From positions 1-25,180 of the forward strand of contig JAEEKC010000216.1 of NCBI GenBank assembly GCA_016282215.1: a stretch of 25,180 nucleotides of DNA, given 5' to 3'. The notes below the pieces were generated by a model. The model saw only the letters and a program-made list of their open reading frames with translations. It did no database searches and was not told the origin of the DNA. Below, piece by piece: positions 21,978 through 25,180 of the stretch; positions within the stretch are counted from its first letter, which is position 1, and each line of letters begins with the position of its first letter. Origin of the DNA: Lachnospiraceae bacterium (GTDB lineage: Bacteria > Bacillota > Clostridia > Lachnospirales > Lachnospiraceae). A program made the translations under genes and the position numbers.

Positions 21978-23666
21978 GTGACTATGCAGGAGCAGAAACA
22001 AAAAGCTGAATTAAAACCGTGGCAGAGTATACAGACACTTCTGCCGCTTCTTACGGCAGGCCTTATGATTGCCTGTCTTGTTTTGTATACGCTGCTATAT
22101 TTAAACCATCTGATGCACTCTGATATGGCAGCGGAGGTGATCTTATCAAAACTGCTGCGTGACAGGGGGGAGTTGATCTCAAAGGAGTGGTTCTATTCTA
22201 CGGAGATCCGCATTCTGTATTCCCATCTTGTGATGACGCCGCTGTTTTATATTTTTTCTGATTTTCATACAGTAAAAGTACTTTCTATTTTTATTTTTCT
22301 TGTGCTGCTTCTTTTGGCATTTCATTTCTTTGCAAAAAAACTGGAACTATCCCTGCCGGCAAGGCTGCTTGCGGCGGCATTGCTTTTGGCACCCTGGTCC
22401 AATGAATATCTGGATATGATGTTTCTGGGGAATTTCTATACATCCCAGACGATCTGTATGTATCTGTATCTGGGATTTGCACTGTCATGCGCCGGGTGGT
22501 TTGCGCTTGGAGGACGGGATATATCGAAGGTTGTAAACGGCCGGCTGATGTTACGTTTTGTTCTTCTTGCAGTATTTTCCCTGCTTCTGGGTCTGTCCGG
22601 CCTGCGTTATCCGGCCTGCCTGTTTGCACCGATGGTGCTGGCACTCTTTACGAATGTGATCCGGCAGATCGTTCAGACAGACAGTAGCAGTGAATCGGAT
22701 GAAGAATCTGATGATCAACGGCTAAAAAAACAGAGTCTTCTGCAGGTCAATCTGTATCCTCTGCTGGAGCAGTGTTTTCTGACAGTCTTTGCTTTTGCGG
22801 GATTCCTGATCAATAAGTTTTATTTAAGTACCCATTACAGTTTTGACAATACGTCGGCGGTTCGTTTTGTGCCATTTGCGGATGTACCGGGACGGTTCTT
22901 AAAAGCGTTTCAGCTCATGGCACAGCTGGTGGGCTTTCGGGATGATGTGCCTGTGATGAGCCGGCTGTGGCTGGCTGGTGTGCTGAAAGTTATCTTTCTG
23001 ATTGTTCTTGTCCTGATGACATTATATCTGCTGATCCAAAGCCGTGCATTGCTCAGCCCTGTGCAGCGGCTGCTTGGTTATTATTTTATCTTTCATTTTC
23101 TGATCAACTTTTTCATGCTGGTATTTACGGATGTATTGCAGCAGTATCGCTATTGGATCCCGGTCTATATCATTGGTGTATTCTTCGCAGGGATTTTTAT
23201 GGATAAAGTGGTTTTTCGGTCCGGGCTGCTCAGGAACCTTTTGCCGGCATTTTTGCTGATCACGGCGCTGTCTTCTCTTTACAGTGAACTGTGGCAGGAT
23301 GTGAAATTCAATGATTGTGAAAAAAGAGTCGGCTATATGGATTTTCTTGAAAAAGAGGGGTATAATTTTGGATATGCAACCTTCTGGAACGGACCGGTGA
23401 CAGAGTATCTGTCAAACGGTAAGATCCATGTGGGTGATTTTACGGGAGACGAACAGGGAAATATCGTTCCTTATGAATGGCTGACGCAGAAGGATTATTA
23501 CAGGGAAGGTTATCACACCGGAAAGACTTTTCTGCTGCTGGCAAGAACCGAAGAGGCAGGGATGCTGAAGGGTGAATATACTGTCATGGATGATGCAAAG
23601 AAGGTTTATGAAGATGAGTATTATGCGGTCTATGAAGGGCAGGGCATGTACCTTTTTTCAAAATAG
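21978..23666 (+). CDS. Polytopic membrane protein, GT-C glycosyltransferase-like
   Basis: A 562-residue protein with about ten predicted membrane segments and a C-terminal soluble domain (about residues 450-560, rich in aromatic residues: FWNGPVTEYLSNGKIHVGDF). The first outside loop carries HSDMAAEVILSKLLRDRGEL, an Asp in the position where lipid-linked-sugar glycosyltransferases of GT-C type have their acidic catalytic residue, then WFYSTEIRILYSHLVMTPLF. That supports, but does not prove, transfer of sugars at the outer face of the membrane. A low-complexity Ser/Glu/Asp stretch (DSSSESDEESDD) interrupts the middle. GTG at 21978 is taken as the start because GGCAGG lies six bases before it; ATG at 21984 is the alternative. 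It is followed closely by the peptidase gene. Confidence 0.75.
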   Translation: MTMQEQKQKAELKPWQSIQTLLPLLTAGLMIACLVLYTLLYLNHLMHSDMAAEVILSKLLRDRGELISKEWFYSTEIRILYSHLVMTPLFYIFSDFHTVKVLSIFIFLVLLLLAFHFFAKKLELSLPARLLAAALLLAPWSNEYLDMMFLGNFYTSQTICMYLYLGFALSCAGWFALGGRDISKVVNGRLMLRFVLLAVFSLLLGLSGLRYPACLFAPMVLALFTNVIRQIVQTDSSSESDEESDDQRLKKQSLLQVNLYPLLEQCFLTVFAFAGFLINKFYLSTHYSFDNTSAVRFVPFADVPGRFLKAFQLMAQLVGFRDDVPVMSRLWLAGVLKVIFLIVLVLMTLYLLIQSRALLSPVQRLLGYYFIFHFLINFFMLVFTDVLQQYRYWIPVYIIGVFFAGIFMDKVVFRSGLLRNLLPAFLLITALSSLYSELWQDVKFNDCEKRVGYMDFLEKEGYNFGYATFWNGPVTEYLSNGKIHVGDFTGDEQGNIVPYEWLTQKDYYREGYHTGKTFLLLARTEEAGMLKGEYTVMDDAKKVYEDEYYAVYEGQGMYLFSK

Positions 23667-23681
23667 TTAGCGGTTGCTAAC
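23666..23681. repeat. 16-bp palindrome, site 1
   Basis: GTTAGCGGTTGCTAAC: arms GTTAGC/GCTAAC around GGTT, starting at the last base of the membrane-protein stop codon. Its reverse complement differs by one base from the palindrome at 24755-24770. Confidence 0.7.
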
Positions 23682-23723
23682 TTATGGATCACAAGCAAAG
23701 TGATAACGGAAAGGCAGGATCAT

Positions 23724-25180
23724 ATGGGAAGAACGGAAAGCTATCAGACGGACAGAAAAATAAAGGCAGATATAGTGGCAATGAACAACAGGATAATGGT
23801 GGTTTTGCTGCCGGTCATGCTGTTTATTCTGTTCCTGTTTCCTTGCCGGACTTTGGCGACAACGATACCGGGAAGGGTAACAGGTCTGACAGGTACGTCG
23901 GGCGGTATGTCAAGCGTAGACCTTACATGGAACGCAGTCGCGTCCGTGAACGGATATGTGATCTTTCTCGTTCAGGGAGGCGACAATATTGAGCTGACCA
24001 GAGTGCAGGAAAACAAGGCTCATATCACGGTTGGCGCGGATGGAAACCCACTGGTAACAGGACGTGCCTATAGTTTCTGTGTGAGTGCATATGTTATGTC
24101 GGATACGCCGGAGGCTTCCGCTTCGACAATCCAGCCGGAAATACTCGGAGAATATTCCGATGCTGTTTCCGTGACGCCTGTTCTGGCAACACCGGCCTCT
24201 TTTGCTGCTGAAGGAAAGAATTATAAGACTATCCAGCTGACCTGGGAAAAAGTGGAAGAGGCACAAGGGTACGTGATCCTGAAATCCGAGAAAGAAGGCG
24301 GACCTTATAAGAAATTTAAGACCATAAAAAAAGGCACCACTGTTACGCTTAAGGATAAAAAATGCAAACCGGGAATCCTGTATTATTACAAGATTCAGTC
24401 CTATGCGAAAAGCACGGGTGGTCAGGTGCTGAGCGCGGAATCCGATATCATTTCATCTCCGACGCTGCTGTCTGCTCCGAAATTACAGTCTGCAGCTGCA
24501 GCCAGTGCAGATACGGTACTTTTGAAATGGAAAAAAGTGACCGGAGCAAAGGGCTATATCATCTACCGTTCCACCAGCAAAAAGGGTGTCTATGCAAAGG
24601 TGGATACCATCGACTCTCCTACCGCAACCAGCGCCTATGTGGAAGGACAGGAAAACGGGGTGAAATATTTTTACAAGATCAAAGCTTATGCAAACAAGAA
24701 AAAGAAGAGCACCCATTCGGCTTTTTCCAACATTAAGTCAGCAAAGTTCAATTTGTTAGCATCCGCTAACGAAACTTATATGCAAAAATGTAAGAGAGTT
24801 TTCTCTTCTATCTCTTACAGGAAGTTTGCATCGGCAGAAGAAGCAGCCGCCCATATGACAACGATCAAGATCAATGTATGGGATTTCGCTTCTGACGGCG
24901 TGACCAAAATAACAAAGGTCAGAACACTGACAGTACATGAAAAGATCGCACCGACGGTGCAGCAGATCTTCAAGGAAATCTATGAAGGGGAAGAGAAGTT
25001 CCCGATCAAGAACGTAGGCGGTTACAGTTGGCGCGGTGCAAGTTCCCGTTCAGAGCATTGCGAGGGGCTGGCCATTGATATCAACTGGGAAGAGAATGCG
25101 CTGATCCAGGATGGCGTTGTCATTACCGGAAAGTATTATAAACCGGGCGAGGATCCTTACTCCATTCCGACAGACGGTGA
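23724..25180 (+). CDS. Secreted fibronectin III / M15 peptidase (D-Ala-D-Ala carboxypeptidase-like), 5' part
   Basis: The frame stays open from ATG 23724 to the window end (485 complete codons). An N-terminal signal or anchor (about residues 20-46, MNNRIMVVLLPVMLFILFLF, then CRTLATT) is followed by three fibronectin type III-like domains, seen in VDLTWNAVASVNGYVIF, IQLTWEKVEEAQGYVILKSE and VLLKWKKVTGAKGYIIYRST. From about residue 385 comes an M15-type zinc peptidase: SRSEHCEGLAIDINWEEN carries the SxHxxGxAxD metal motif (His445, Asp452). The second zinc His lies outside the window. Such enzymes trim cell-wall peptides, so a wall-bound role is likely. An alternative start is ATG 23781, directly before the signal sequence. 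A palindrome and a hairpin occur inside the coding region at 24755-24831. Confidence 0.85.
   Translation, partial: MGRTESYQTDRKIKADIVAMNNRIMVVLLPVMLFILFLFPCRTLATTIPGRVTGLTGTSGGMSSVDLTWNAVASVNGYVIFLVQGGDNIELTRVQENKAHITVGADGNPLVTGRAYSFCVSAYVMSDTPEASASTIQPEILGEYSDAVSVTPVLATPASFAAEGKNYKTIQLTWEKVEEAQGYVILKSEKEGGPYKKFKTIKKGTTVTLKDKKCKPGILYYYKIQSYAKSTGGQVLSAESDIISSPTLLSAPKLQSAAAASADTVLLKWKKVTGAKGYIIYRSTSKKGVYAKVDTIDSPTATSAYVEGQENGVKYFYKIKAYANKKKKSTHSAFSNIKSAKFNLLASANETYMQKCKRVFSSISYRKFASAEEAAAHMTTIKINVWDFASDGVTKITKVRTLTVHEKIAPTVQQIFKEIYEGEEKFPIKNVGGYSWRGASSRSEHCEGLAIDINWEENALIQDGVVITGKYYKPGEDPYSIPTDG
24755..24770. repeat. 16-bp palindrome, site 2
   Basis: GTTAGCATCCGCTAAC, inside the peptidase coding region in the linker between the last fibronectin domain and the peptidase domain. 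It matches the reverse complement of site 1 at 15 of 16 positions. Confidence 0.7.
24780..24831. repeat. Two-tier hairpin inside the peptidase gene
   Basis: ATGCAAA (24780-24786) pairs with TTTGCAT (24825-24831), and TGTAAGAGA (24789-24797) pairs with TCTCTTACA (24811-24819). Placed ten bases after palindrome site 2, in a linker region of the protein, it looks like inserted sequence that kept the frame. Confidence 0.6.

Noticed and set aside
23684..23992. A 102-codon frame overlapping the start of the peptidase gene
   Set aside because: The frame starting at 23724 encodes a signal sequence, fibronectin domains and an M15 motif without a stop to the window end; this one is out of frame with it and low in complexity.

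Overview
The window looks like chromosomal DNA from a Bacillota of class Clostridia, most likely Lachnospiraceae. This rests on the pyruvate phosphate dikinase and class II aldolase pair, an rplM-rpsI operon with a structured leader, consensus sigma-A promoters, strong AGGAGG ribosome sites and a lipoprotein-type ABC operon. The family assignment is inference from protein style; no rRNA gene is present.

Layout. 1-213 is the 3' end of a class II fructose-bisphosphate aldolase. 487-1008 (minus) is a cyclophilin. 1305-4112 is ppdK with an unusual 64-residue C-terminal extension. 4201-5589 is a MATE exporter, convergent with a degenerate GGDEF-EAL protein (5611-7269, minus). A small unknown gene (7499-7753) precedes the rplM-rpsI operon (7952-8848). 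A 430-bp non-coding stretch (8849-9278) holds the rpsI terminator and two related 55-nt hairpins whose outer stems covary. Two large unrecognised genes follow (9279-11795 and 11848-15618); the second begins with a papain-like cysteine protease domain.

15641-21526 is a sulfur amino acid uptake operon. Its promoter is overlapped by a 27-bp dyad. It then encodes a 43-residue leader peptide containing CCCRCC, with a mutually exclusive antiterminator and terminator, which is a textbook design for cysteine attenuation. Next comes one lipoprotein that fuses two different solute-binding proteins (polar amino acid/cystine type plus NlpA/MetQ type), then a MetNI-type transporter and a polar amino acid ABC transporter (two permeases and an ATPase). 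The parsimonious reading is one binding polypeptide serving two transporters. The last part holds a small coiled-coil-like protein, a GT-C-like membrane protein, and the start of a secreted fibronectin III/M15 peptidase that runs off the window.

The strongest possibly undescribed signal is a conserved leader element of about 50 nt, centred on GAGCCG 35-43 nt before the start codon. It is found upstream of nine start codons in this window, on both strands and before functionally unrelated genes, with one further weak copy. The other leading candidates are the cysteine attenuator with its fused double binding protein, the papain-like two-gene locus, and the twin hairpins.
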